Assembly: GCA_022496805.1 (NCBI GenBank)
Contig: CM040102.1
Span: 1,116,001 to 1,180,000 of the forward strand
Direction of reading: 5' to 3'
DNA from: Pohlia nutans
Taxonomy: Eukaryota; Streptophyta; Bryopsida; Bryales; Mniaceae
Length of the DNA stretch: 64,000 bases
Shown: positions 24,530 through 36,444 of the stretch, piece by piece
Position numbering within the stretch: position 1 is the first letter of the stretch
Layout of the letters: the number at the start of each line of letters is the position of its first letter
Made by a program: the position numbers and the translations under genes
The notes under the pieces: generated by a model
What the model was told of the DNA's origin: nothing
Seen by the model: only the letters and a program-made list of their open reading frames with translations
Database searches by the model: none

Positions 24530-27265
24530 CTAGACTTCCATGCTGTCATCAAAGCATTTGTTTCTTCCCATGCTGTCATCAACCTTCCAACGCAAACCTC
24601 TCGAGGTGTCCCATCCAGTGTAGTAGTCTTGGACATTTTGATCCCTTGATGTTGGACGAAAGTACTGAATGAGGACACAGTTTGGTCTTTCTGGGTTACA
24701 GTTAGGATCAGACAACGCCCTCGCAATCCAAACTGGCCGAGTGTCACCATCTGCTGGTTGGATTGCAACGAAGTAACCTTCGTAAAGGTCTCGACCCACC
24801 CTAAATGATGGCAATGGACGACCCCGCATCTGCCCGACGTAAATGTCATCCTCTGCAAACTCTTCCCGAATGTCACCGTCCTCTGCGTATTGATCCTCCA
24901 CAATCGCTTCAACCCAAGATGTAGGCCAGAAGCCGTCTTTCAAGACATTCGACGGTTGCAGAGGCTCTTGAAGCGCTACTTTCACAGCCCGCCAATAATG
25001 AATCAAGTGCTCATAGCGTCTTCTGAATTCCCCAGTGAGGTCCTGATTGCAAAAATTCTCCCAGTATTTGATAAATCCAGATATACCTTTGGAGATGTCT
25101 TCCACGTTCCTCATCGGACGCTGCTCAACAAGAATTGGAACTCCGCGGGGCCACAAACTCCTACCTTCGGAATCCTCCTTCCACAATTTGATCCCTCCAC
25201 CTTCTTTGGGCAACCAGTCTACGTCCGTGCAGAAAATCTTGTACTTCATCAGTGGACAACCAGTAGAGTCAAGGTAGAACTTGAACTGTTGTGCCTTGGT
25301 GTGCCCTACAAGTGCTTCATCTCCCTCCAGAATACTGCCTTCGATGAATCCTTTGAAATCGGGCACTTCTTCGACAAGGTGTGGAATAGTGGGGATAGAT
25401 TCCACGTCCATGAAGGACTTCATGAGCAAAGGAATCGTAGGAAAGTTTTTCTTCCGCAACAACATGCTCCACCTTCCAAACAACGCATCGATGTCGTCGT
25501 GGGTGTGACCCACCAGCATAAAATTAACATAAACTTCACGAAATATTTTTTTTGCAATTAGAAGAGACCAAAAACAAAAAACATATCTATTCTTGTTGTC
25601 CCCGGTAGCATTGTCCATGTGCACATGGAGAACGGGCGGCAAAGGAGTCGCTAGAGGAGAGGTTCCAGCGGTAGGACGCAACGATGGTTCACAAGTCTCT
25701 GCCCCCTTAAGCACAACATCAAACAATGGAGATGACCTTGACCCCACAAACAATTCCCCAGATGCAAACTTAGGAGGCAACTCTAGATCCCGCAACAACT
25801 TGGCCATTGAGCCGATAGTGTAATTGGAATCGTGCGAGAATAGGTCCAGGCCATAATGCGCATAGCGCACATCGCCGTGACCATGTGCAAGCATACCAGT
25901 AACGGAAACGGGCAACTTCACAAGGCCATCAATCTCTTTGCTCTTGTGGGAGAAAACCGGAGAAGCTGTTTTCGCGTGGTCCATCTTGTCGTGCATGATC
26001 GTGAGACACTCGTGGGGGAAGTCTCTAGATCGGGTGCGGTTGGCGTAATAGTATTCTCTGTGCGCACGTGCAAGGGCCAGATGCTTATCTAACCTCTTAG
26101 CCCAAAGCAATGCTTGTTGGGATCCAGCTATAGATCCCCTCCGAAGAGAATGATATTTGTCGCACGTTGCGCACCGAGCGAAATTGTCACCTGGTTTCTT
26201 TGCATCAAACTCACTGAAGGTGGATGCCCTGATCTTGCTCAAGTTTGAAGGCGAGACATCCTTCAACCCAAACGCTGCATTCACCCTGTTCAATTCGGGA
26301 ATGGTGTCTTTCCACTGAAAGGTTGCCGGCAGAATCATGGAAACAACCTTCTCCCCGGATTTGAGCGTCCTCGTGCGGTGGGGCATGTGGTCCGCGGATT
26401 TCTCTAGAATACATCGCAGCGTGGCGGTGGCTTGAATGGTGTGATTACGAGGCTTCCGGATTCCCGAATTTCCATGAGGATGTGCTTGCCGCCCCTGCAC
26501 CGCGTATGATTGATAACGGTAGAATGTTGCTTCGGGGACACCTGCAATATGCATCCATGCTCGCACGCAAACATCAATACCTTCGATAGTCACAACCCTC
26601 CGGTTTTGAGAATCACGGTGAATCTGCCTGTGGATGTCCATCTTCATGTGGAATCTGAACTACAAAGAGGTGCCTTGATACATACGTTCGCGGAAGGCAC
26701 GAATCTTATCCCTCGGAAAGGGTTGAACGCAATTCTTGCAGCAACAAACTTTGTTGGAGACGGAGTTAATAGAGTCTTGAGTGAGGAGTTGCTGCGATTG
26801 GATGGAAGTCTCCCGGGGCGGATTCCTCACTGTACTAGTATATCTCGACGACCTAGCGGAAGAGGGCTGCGTGAGACTAGCTTGGTGACGGTTGTAGTTG
26901 TCGCGAAGTTCATGATCATGGAGGCTAGCTCCATTGATATGAACAAGCCGAATCGGCCAAGCCCGCAAGGAGTACCTCCACTCGCAGGGGATGTCAACCT
27001 CGGAGTGACTACGGACTATATGAACAGCAACGTGAGTGTCTCCAAGTGGTCCGTTCGCACCGAGGACAAGATCTGAGCTGACGCTATGACAAGTTCCGTC
27101 TCCAACATGCAAGCCGTCGTCATTGAATAGAGCTACACGCTGAGTATTCCACTGACGCCGTGGAATGCCTTCACAATCCGGAACCTCCACGACGAGCGCG
27201 TGCTGTGCCTCAGCTTCGTCGTCCGAGGAGTCGATTCCAGCATTGGACATGCGAGCAGGGTCCAT
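24530..27265 (-). pseudogene. DUF7869-type DDE transposase-like gene with one in-frame TAG
   Basis: This is one long frame of 912 codons, interrupted only by TAG at 26660-26662. The first 201 residues are acidic, then Arg-rich, and end in a Cys cluster (VCCCKNCVQPFP). The 705 residues after the stop hold a C-x2-C pair (CATC), IMHDKMDHAKT (217-227), HMDNATGDNKNRY (343-355) and VGHTHDDIDALF (379-390). The D, DN and GHTH-D motifs are those of DUF7869-type proteins, which are widespread in plants and invertebrates and probably DDE nucleases of DNA transposons. The gene sits as a nested insert in unit 2. The amber may be a disabling mutation. An unspliced intron is less likely, because the frame is open on both sides and no donor or acceptor pair around it was seen. 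Terminal repeats were not found. Confidence 0.7.
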
Positions 27266-27668
27266 GGCACGAGTACAGGACCTGAAGGTACCTGAAGGAT
27301 TGCAATCCCGAAAGTTAGAGGATAGAACATTGGAGATGGCTCCCCATATTCTTGATTAGCTCGAGGCGAGCTGAATCTCAAGAGGGATTCGGGAGATGTA
27401 CAGACGGCACTGGAGGGATTCGAAAGCAAAAGGGTGGATACTTTTGCAGTACCAAGCGAAAGGCTACGGTCATTTATCGGATATCGTTTAGGTCGAATCG
27501 ACCTTATCTGTAGTGACCAACTCCCCAGCAGGTCGAGAAGACCTAAACTGTATCCATCCCGAGCTGTAGAGACATAAATTCGATTATCATCTCAACTTAG
27601 GTTGGATCGAGCTAACTTGATGTGATGATTTTCCTCATCCATCCAGTTATACGATTATCGTTATCGAG
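27266..27668. other. Upstream region of the DUF7869-type gene
   Basis: It contains short palindromes such as GGTCGAATCGACC near 27492 and AT-rich runs, plausible promoter or transposon-end sequence. No specific element was identified. Confidence 0.35.
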
Positions 27669-30425
27669 AGGTTTTGGGAGTGGCTAGCCCCCTCGAGCTT
27701 GAGCTATGAATCATGAACTCTGGAGTCTCGGATTAGGCGTCGGGGGCGACGGCCAATCCCAGGGGGCGGGGGATGTGCCACGGGTGGCGCCACGCCACGA
27801 GCGCCACGCCGTGCGTGAGTGGCCCCATGGCCACCCTCGTCAAATTTTTCGTGTTCTCGTTTCCTTTCCACGCCCTGGTGGCAGTGGCATTGCGAACTGG
27901 GAGTGCGTGACGGGAGGTTTTGGGAGTGGCCAGCCCCCTCGAGCTTGAGCTGTGAATCATGAACTCTGGAGTCTCGTAATAGGCGTCGGGGGCGACGGCC
28001 GATCCCAGGGGGCGGGGGATGTGCCACGGGTGGCGCCACGCCACGAGCTCCACGCCGTGCGTGAGTGGCCCCATGGCCACCCTCGTCAAATTTTTCGAGT
28101 TCTCACTTAGTTTCCACACCCTGGTGGCAGAGGCATTGCGAACTGGGAGTGCGTGACGAGAGGTTTTGGGAGTGGCCTGCCCCCTCGAGCTTGAGCTATG
28201 AATCATGAACTCTGGAGTCTCGTATTAGGCGTCGGGGGCGACGGCCAATCCCAGGGGGCGAGGGATGTGCCACGGGTGGCGCCACGCCACGAGCTCCACG
28301 CCGTGCGTGAGTGGCCCCATGGCCACCCTCGTCAAATTTTTCGAGTTCTCGTTTCCTTTCCACGCCGTGGTGGCAGTGGCATTGCGAACTGGGAGTGCGT
28401 GACGAGAGGTTTTGGGAGTGGCCTGCCCCCTCGAGCTTGAGCTATGAATCATGACCTCTGGAGTCTCGTATTAGGCGTCGGGGGCGACGGGCAATCCCTG
28501 GGGGCGAGGGATGTGCCACGGGTGGCGCCACGCCACGAGCTCCACGCCGTGCGTGAGTGGCCCCATGGCCACCCTCGTCAAATTTTTCGAGTTCTCGTTT
28601 CCTTTCCACGCCGTGGTGGCAGTGGCATTGCGAACTGGGAGTGCGTGACGAGAGGTTTTCGGAGTGGCCAGCCCCCTCGAGCTTGAGCTATGAATCATGA
28701 CCTCTGGAGTCTCGTAATAGGCGTCGGGGGCGACGGGCAATCCCAGGGGGCGAGGGATGTGCCACGGGTGGCGCCACGCCGTGCGTGAGTGGCCCCATGG
28801 CCACCCTCGTCAAATTGTTGGAGTTCTCGATTAGTTTCCACACCCTGGTGGCAGTGGGCATTGCGAACTGGGAGTGCGTGACGAGAGGTTTTGGGAGTGG
28901 CCTGCCCCCTCGAGCTTGAGCTATGAATCATGAACTTTGGAGTCTCCTATTAGGCGTCGGGGGCAACGGCCAATCCCAGGGGGCGGGGGATGTGCCACGG
29001 GTGGCGCCACGCCACGAGCTCCATGTCGTGCGTGAGTGGCCCCATGGCCACCCTCGTCAAATTTTTTGAGTTCTCGTTTCCTTTCCACGCCCTGGTGGCA
29101 GTGGCATTGCGAACTGGGAGTGCGTGACGAGAGGTTTTGGGAGTGGCCTGCCCCCTCGAGCTTGAGCTATGAATCATGAACTCTGGAGTCTCGTTTTAGA
29201 CGTCGAGGGCGACGGCCAATCTCAAGGCGCGAGGGATGTGCCACGGGTGGCGCCACGCCACGAGCTCCACGCCGTGCGTGAGTGGCCCCGTGGCCACCCT
29301 CGTCAAATTGTTGGAGTTCTCGATTAGTTTCCACACCCTGGTGGCAGTGGGCATTGCGAACTGGGAGTGCGTGACGAGAGGTTTTCGGAGTGGCCAGCCC
29401 CCTCGAGCTTGAGCTATGAATCATGACCTCTGGAGTCTCGTAATAGGCGTCGGGGGCGACGGGCAATCCCAGGGGGCGAGGGATGTGCCACGGGTGGCGC
29501 CACGCCGTGCGTGAGTGGCCCCATGGCCACCCTCGTCAAATTGTTGGAGTTCTCGATTAGTTTCCACACCCTGGTGGCAGTGGGCATTGCGAACTGGGAG
29601 TGCGTGACGAGAGGTTTTGGGAGTGGCCTGCCCCCTCGAGCTTGAGCTATGAATCATGAACTTTGGAGTCTCCTATTAGGCGTCGGGGGCAACGGCCAAT
29701 CCCAGGGGGCGGGGGATGTGCCACGGGTGGCGCCACGCCACGAGCTCCATGTCGTGCGTGAGTGGCCCCATGGCCACCCTCGTCAAATTTTTTGAGTTCT
29801 CGTTTCCTTTCCACGCCCTGGTGGCAGTGGCATTGCGAACTGGGAGTGCGTGACGAGAGGTTTTGGGAGTGGCCTGCCCCCTCGAGCTTGAGCTATGAAT
29901 CATGAACTCTGGAGTCTCGTTTTAGACGTCGAGGGCGACGGCCAATCTCAAGGCGCGAGGGATGTGCCACGGGTGGCGCCACGCCACGAGCTCCACGCCG
30001 TGCGTGAGTGGCCCCGTGGCCACCCTCGTCAAATTGTTGGAGTTCTCGATTAGTTTCCACACCCTGGTGGCAGTGGGCATTGCGAACTGGGAGTGCGTGA
30101 CGAGAGGTTTTGGGAGTGGCCTGCCCCCTCGAGCTTGAGCTATGAATCATGAACTCTGGAGTCTCGTATTAGGCGTCGGGGGCGACGGCCAATCTTTGGG
30201 GGCGAGGGATGTGCCACGGGTGGCGCCACGCCACGAGCGCCACGCCGTGCGTGAGTGGCCCCGTGGCCACCCTCGTCAAATTTTTCGAGTTCTCGATTAG
30301 TTTCCACACCCTGGTGGCAGAGGCATTGCGAACTGGGAGTGCTTGACGAGAGGTTTTGGGAGTGGCCTGCCCCCTCGAACTTGAGATATGGATCATGAAC
30401 TCTGGAGTCTCGAATTAGGCCTTGT
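27669..30425. repeat. 246-bp tandem satellite, about 11 units
   Basis: The marker ATGAATCATGAACTC or a variant begins units at 27706, 27952, 28198, 28444, 28690, 28923, 29169, 29416, 29649, 29895, 30142 and 30388. Most units are 246-247 bp; two are 233 bp through loss of 13 bp inside GCCACGAGCTCCAC. The three-unit block 28690-29415 (726 bp) recurs at 29416-30141, nearly unchanged to the eye. The unit length is a multiple of three, so long open frames run through it. I do not regard them as genes. Confidence 0.9.
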
Positions 30426-30769
30426 TCCATCACTCTGCCTTGACCCGCATTGTCATTCCTAAACAGTTTGGCTAGGGATCCAGTGATGGTCATTGCAGTG
30501 ATGAGATCAGTGTGTGGGTACATTGCTTGATACCGGATGCAATTTCGTCAATTCATCACTTCATTTGAAAGTGTTGTTCTGACCACGTCCAAATAGATTA
30601 ATGTTTGATCTTATTGTTAGCTTCTTGGTGCACATTGATAATGCTCGGGTTGATTATCGAACACGTGTGCAAAGTTCAGTTGCGTTCTTCTGTCGAGTCG
30701 CATTACTCACAGAAATAATAATACGGCCATTTTGATAATAAACTAACATCGTACACCATTGTTTTTGGG
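30426..30769. other. Spacer before MTase copy B
   Basis: No gene or repeat recognised. It should contain either a promoter or the acceptor of an upstream intron, since the ATG at 30770 may be internal to a longer transcript. Confidence 0.35.
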
Positions 30770-33700
30770 ATGCAAGAACCAAGGACACCGGAGTACGTTT
30801 CAGACGATGCCGAGGAGGGTAACGATGCATCTCAACCGCCGATTGGAGATGATGGAGAAGAGGACGACGTGGACACCCCAATCATGCACACAGGCCATGG
30901 CGTTTCTGAAGATGATATTCGGCGTGCTCAAAAAATGAACACCGTGGCGGCTCTTGCTGCCCTGCGCCTGCAACCAGCTAACATTTCACGCCACATGATC
31001 CCACTTTGCAGACTTGTTGTTATGCCAATGGTTAGGCCTACTTTGCAATGCGATCTTATCAAACTTGAGCAGGAATTCGTGCATGGATATCGTGAGGGTG
31101 CTTGTGTTTTTTATGTCTCCCTCACGAATGAACAAGGCCAAGGGGAGCACGTTTCAGAGAAGCACCGATACGAATAGGGACCAATTTGGCAGAGTGAGAG
31201 CGACAAGTTCGATGATTATCTTGACTCCCAAGACTCTATGCGGTTCATGAAGGGTAAGATGTTCTTCATTTGTGATGGGAATCATCGCCGTATAGCGTGG
31301 ATGAATCACATCACGAGGCTATACAGTAATGTGCAATCCTGGCATTATTCTGGGGACACTATCATACTGGAGACGAAAGGTCGAATTGGTGTGCTCATGA
31401 ACGTCATGAACGATATTAACAAGTGAGTATTAACCTTTTAAAACTACATTATCTTGGAGTATTATTATTTGTTCTTTGTTATTTTACATGTTCAAAATCT
31501 GATTAATTACTATTGATTATTTAATAGGCAGACAGAGTTTTCCCACGTGAAAACAAATTTGGTTCATCAACTCTACCAAGTTCGAAAGTTTGGGACTATG
31601 CCATTGGACCATTTTTCTGAACTTCTCAGTCGTGAGGAATTGGAGAAGTGTCGTAATTCCATTAAGAGAGGCTGGTGTACATTGCAAGCAGACGTTTTTA
31701 CTGCGCTCATGTTTCGGGTATTTTACTTAACTCTATTTCAAGTTCAAATTTGAGAATATTTTTTGAACATTGCAGAACATTTTACTAATGGTCCTTCTAA
31801 TGACTATGTGTTGACAGCAAGAGATTGCCGCTGCTGGAGACACAGTCGTGCTCGTATATCGGGAGGAAACCAAAGAAGAGGATGTCACACGTGAGGGCAT
31901 TGCGGCTGCCATGAAGCAAGGCATCAAAGAGAAGACCACCAAGCTAATGGTTAAGTTGGGCAAGATGACGGCCATTGCCAACCCTGCACATGGACCAGAA
32001 TTGCTGGAGGAGGTATAATACTATGTTATTAGTTCCTTGACAATTGATATTCTGCCATCCTTATTTTCAAAAGAATCTCACTTTCATTGTGTTGGCAGAT
32101 TGAACGTCATTGGAGTATGAATGCATCACAGTTGGAACTCACACTTGATAAACTTCAGCTCATTGCCACAACCGCCGTTCCTGCTCATCACAAGCTAAGA
32201 TGGTTAAAATGGTGGAATTCATCAGTGCACACTAGGGAGGCGGAGCGATTTCCAATGAAACCAGTGAACGATGAACGTCTAAATTCCTTTATACTAAAAG
32301 CTGCATGGTGGGCAGGGGTGAGTGTATCAATGAACTTATGCTATTATTTATTTTTCATTCTTCACTTGATTTCTAATCCCTTATGTCGTTCTAATGTTAT
32401 TACTCTATTGTTCTAGATTGAGGATGCAGCAGTGGAATTGTTCGAGACTATCGTCCACAAAGACAACATACACTTGAACATGGATGTGCCAACCGAGCCA
32501 AAGTCGATTTCCCAATTTGTTGACTCTTGGAGAGTGAAACTTTGGGATAAGGGATTTCCAACAGTCTTCAAAGGTGCTGACCACTTCAAGAAGTCAGATT
32601 CCTTCAAGGACTTCAAGGGTAGCGATCTTGTTGTCAAACGCGTGGTATATAGGTATTTCTCTTTCTTTATAACTAAAAAAATACTTTCATTTTAACTTTG
32701 ATAATACTTTCATTCCTACATCATAATGTCCTTGAATGTTTGCATTAATTGTAATGTGCACTCCACTAATTTGTATCTCCACAGGTATTTCAAGCATGAG
32801 CTACTCGCGAAGAAGGCAATTGCTAAGGCCGACCTTCCCATCTTCTTAGACAATTGGATGGATCGTAATTCCGAGTTGTGCATGTTTTCTCTTCCACAGC
32901 TGAAAACTTGGACAAGCACCCATCTCAAGGGGGTTGGGTGGTATTTGGACTGTGTATTGGGGTATGTTCATGCAGACGAGAAGGATCTTAGATCCTCGGC
33001 TGAGACTGCCGATAAACCTGCCTTGCTGGATGGTGAATTGGAAAACCTTGACGAAGAAGCTCGGCTTAAACTCATTGCCAAAGTTGAAGCTGAAGATAAG
33101 AAGAAGGCAATGAAGATTACTCAACAACAAGAGAAGGTAGCCGCTCGTGTGCAAGCAAAGATCGAAAAGGCAGCTGAAAAGATTGCCAAGAAAGAAGAGA
33201 AGAAGAAGAATCCAAAAGTACAAGAGGTCCCTAAGCCATCAGCTTCTAGTGTTGTTGATGCACAATCTCAGCATCAAAGTCAGGAGCAGCGGGGTACGAA
33301 GAGGGACTCTGGGTACTTGGAGCTTTCCCAAGACAAAGCATTCTGTGGCCAAATTTGTGACGTGGTGGATTTAGGAGAGGACCACGAGATCGATGAGTTG
33401 GTGCTGAACACCTCCCTTGCAGCTGTTCTTCCACAGAATGAAGATGACGCTCTTCCAAAGACGTTTGAAGAGATCCAGAAGTTTTTGAATGAGGTATGAT
33501 GCTTGCTTACTTCTTGGACTATTTATACTTCAATTTATTATGTTTGTTTTTTACTGTATTTTTTAGTTCAATGAGTTCTATATGTTTTTTTTTTCGCAGC
33601 ACAAAGCGGACCGCCCGAGAGTATTCAAAGGAGAGTCTTGCAAGGATCCATGCGTGGATTTAATTCTTGTGGATATGCCCGAGAACCTACCCGTTCCCAC

Positions 33701-35059
33701 CGTTTCGGATCCCCAAGAACAGATTCCACCATGGAATGCAGCTGATGACGATTGGCTTGATCCAATTTTTGATTTTGCAGACAATCACTTGGTTGATGAT
33801 GGCGCTATCATCATTGTCCATCCATATAGGCAGTCAACGAAGGCTAACATTCTTGGTTATGGTAAAGCGACGGGCTTTACATTGTTTAAAGATTGGACTT
33901 GCATGAATAGGCTCCATTTGGCATCACCAGTGAACCATCTCAAGACGGTAAATCCTCATTCTCTATCTACTTTGTAAACAATCGTTATTGTTTTACTAAT
34001 ACTATTAACTAACTCTTTTGGTTCTATGTGTTACAGACTCAACGTTTCGGTGTTTATCTGTTGGTTCGTGAGTTACCTCAGAGTGCTCCTGCACGGTTTG
34101 CATTTCGATCTATTCCATCGCTTGAGGCTCTTGGATTAGATGTTGGTTGTGATGACATGTTACAGAATTTCACAACTAAGGCCTCTCAAAAAATGAATGG
34201 ACAAAAGCCTTGGAGAGGCCCACGTGAGAAGGATAGTCAATTCATACAGATGTTGATTGAGGCTTCATCTCGCCCCAATGATGTTGTCTTGGATTGCACC
34301 ACTATGACAGGTAAACATTTCTATTCTTCTCTCTCTACATGCCTTGGATTTTGTGTCTTCTATTCTATTATATACTTTCTATTTGTTTTAATTTCTCCTT
34401 TACTTTCTCGTGCTAATTGTTATATGTTTTATTGTTGCATGCAAATTTTAGGTGCGTCATTGTTAGCATGCCGCCGCGTGCAACGCCACATTGTGGCACT
34501 AGAAGAGGACGAAGAGCTATACGATGGACTGCTCTTGTCGATGCGACGTGTCCCTAAACCCGAACCCGCGGCAGTCGTAGCTTCATCATCTGCTTCAGAT
34601 GATCCAGACGCAGTTCCATCAGCGGTCGTTCGAGTGTTGAAGAAATCTCGATTCAGTATGTAAGTTTGAATTTAATCATTCCAATTGATACATTGTTTGA
34701 TGAATTCTTGATCACTTTGGTCTCATGTTTATATTGTTTTGTTGTGCAGAAAAATGAAGACCACTAACTCTACCGTGCAGAGGCCATTTTTTGCAAGGCC
34801 GGAGTTTCTAGAGAGCCCACCTAAACCATTTCAGTTGCCTTGCTACATTGAGCCTGTAGCACAAGCTCTTGCAGTTAAGGGTATTAGGGATCACATTCTA
34901 AAGCCAAAGGTGTTGAATTCTGACGCACTTGTATACTTTGATGATGAGGCTGAGGAGTCTGATTGTGATGGTATTAGTTCACCGAACGGCTGTACATCTA
35001 GCTCTTGCTCAGGGTCCACTAATACCGGTGATTCTAGTGATGATTTAGAGGAACATTGA
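30770..35059 (+). pseudogene. ParB-like / beta-class DNA methyltransferase fusion gene, copy B (one amber)
   Basis: Ten exons fit GT-AG rules and keep phase throughout: 30770-31422, 31528-31717, 31818-32012, 32099-32317, 32417-32652, 32785-33493, 33600-33947, 34037-34310, 34452-34659 and 34750-35059. Together they make 1114 codons with the stop. The only defect is TAG at 31175-31177, where copies A and C have Trp. N-terminus: acidic, then a ParB-like block (IPLCRLVVMPMVRPTL, GYREGA, DGNHRRIAW at about 169-177). Middle: helical, Lys-rich coiled segment in exon 6. C-terminus: beta-class MTase order, with a motif-IV position VDMPEN, then PWRGPREK (motif X-like) and VLDCTTMTGASL with RHIVALEED (motif I, in place of DPF.GSGTT). 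An intron interrupts motif I. ParB plus N4/N6 methylase fusions are known in bacteria and phages. Catalysis is doubtful because DPPY and GSG are altered. Confidence 0.7.
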
Positions 35060-35100
35060 TGTTCTCTCCATATATTTGTACTACTTTCTATATGGTTTTT

Positions 35101-35160
35101 GTAGTGAGACTAAAAGGGCCACTACTTTGGATTTTTTACACATGTGTTGTATTATGGATT
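35101..35160 (+). repeat. Terminal hairpin module after MTase copy B
   Basis: GTAGTG, AGACTAAAAGGGC, CACTAC lies 41 bases after the stop, followed by TTTGGATTTTTT and GTGTTGTATTAT. It matches the module after MULE copy 2 at 15591 and marks the likely right end region of unit 2. Confidence 0.55.
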
Positions 35161-35558
35161 GCCAGACTTTTCTATTCTCTAGCCTCATCTCATTCTAAAC
35201 TCTTTAATTCATGTATAAATTTAATTATGTTCAAACTCTAAACCCTTCACATGAAGACCCTAAAATTACACTAATTCATTTGCATGGATGTAGTATATGA
35301 AATAAATACATTTTGCATTGCAGTTTAAATTCTCTCTAAATTCCATCTGTGCTGTACACCACATTCCTAAACCCTTCTATTCCCACATCCATGAGCTGGT
35401 AACTCTGTTGTTCATGTATAATATTTCTGTGTTCGATCTCTGAGTCCTAAACCCTAAACTCTTGATATTATCCTAATTCATTTGCATAAATGTATAATCA
35501 TAAATAATTACATTTAACATTACAGTTCAAATCAACTCCAAATCTCATTAATACTGAT
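35161..35558. other. AT-rich junction between units 2 and 3
   Basis: AT-rich sequence with scattered CTAAACCC telo-box-like motifs (35239, 35452). It probably includes the outermost part of the unit 2 terminus. No gene. Confidence 0.4.
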
Positions 35559-35690
35559 TCCACGGTTATAGGTCCCTTGTCCCTAAATTCAAAAAAAATT
35601 GAAAATTTTCTAGGCTCTCAGGCTCTTGGGCTCTCAGGCTCACGCTCCTAGGCTCACATGCTAGCATTCCCGACAATGGAGTGACCTCCC
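35559..35690. mobile_element. Half-copy of the CCACGGTTATAGGTCC element
   Basis: CCACGGTTATAGGTCCC at 35560 and the GCTC-rich block (CTCTCAGGCTCTTGGGCTCT, then GCTCACATGCTAGCA) match one half of the element at 15838 and the copy at 50336. It abuts, and seems to truncate, the MULE N-terminus that follows. Confidence 0.45.
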
Positions 35691-35770
35691 CGGGGGACCT
35701 TCACAAAACCCTCATCGCCTATGGGAACAACTAGAGGGACTTCATCACCTTCGAAATGAATCGAAGCCAT
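35690..35770 (-). pseudogene. MULE transposase N-terminal remnant, unit 3
   Basis: From the ATG at 35770 the minus strand reads MASIHFEGDEVPLVVPIGDE and GFVKV, matching the first 25 residues of the intact MULE (MASISVRGDEVPLVLPVGET, GFVKV). Similarity stops at the repeat half-copy, so the rest of the gene was lost there. It keeps the same orientation relative to gene X and SRMR as in unit 2. Confidence 0.75.
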
Positions 35771-36444
35771 ACTGCACTGCATGGGATGTTTGTACTGTCA
35801 CGGAAAGAAGTGAGAAGGAAATGAGAGTTCTTGTATTTATTCTCTCATCAGGGACAACGATGTAAAAAGCAATTGTTGACCATTTTGACGTACTAGTAAA
35901 GTAATTGTTTTTTGAATTATATCGCAGGATCAAATAAATGTGGACGTTGAAGGACCGAATTTCAAAGACGGCGGCCATAGTATACTTAAAATACATTTGT
36001 GACAGGTAAGGTGATGCTAATGTATTGCTGGAATGGCCAAAATTGCACGCTGTCTGAAAATTACGGCTGCATGAACATTGTGGAAGCTAATGCACTGACA
36101 GTTAAGCATCGTGTTGAGAAAGTTGGTAGCCTGTACTGAAGCCATAATGAACCAAGAATGAAACTTGATACTTAATTAATCTTTATAATCTATAAATGGT
36201 GAACATGTTTAAAGATACTACGTAAACAAAAGGACAACATCACAAAATGTGTAGACAGCCGAGGCAAAATGGAGGCTACATTCATGCACGTAGCAAGCGA
36301 TGCCTAAATTAATAACATGGATTATAGTAGTTTGAAATATACATTATAGCCCCCTATATATATGCTCCAGATATTCCTTATGCTAAAGATTGCTACTGAC
36401 AACGTCAATTGAGTTGTACGAGTTGCCTCCAGAGAACGCTACGT
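35771..36444. other. Spacer between the MULE remnant and gene X, unit 3
   Basis: AT-rich sequence; no repeat or ORF recognised. It would hold the former MULE promoter and the 3' flank of gene X. Confidence 0.4.

Noticed and set aside
27669..30425. CRISPR-like array
   Set aside because: Units are 246 bp of continuous similarity with no short repeat/unique spacer alternation, and the genome is eukaryotic.
27706..30523. Repeated open frames on both strands of the 246-bp satellite (MIHSSSSRGQATPK- and MNHELWSLVLG-type peptides)
   Set aside because: The unit length is divisible by three, so a frame without stops repeats by itself. The 233-bp units break it and no gene signal is present.
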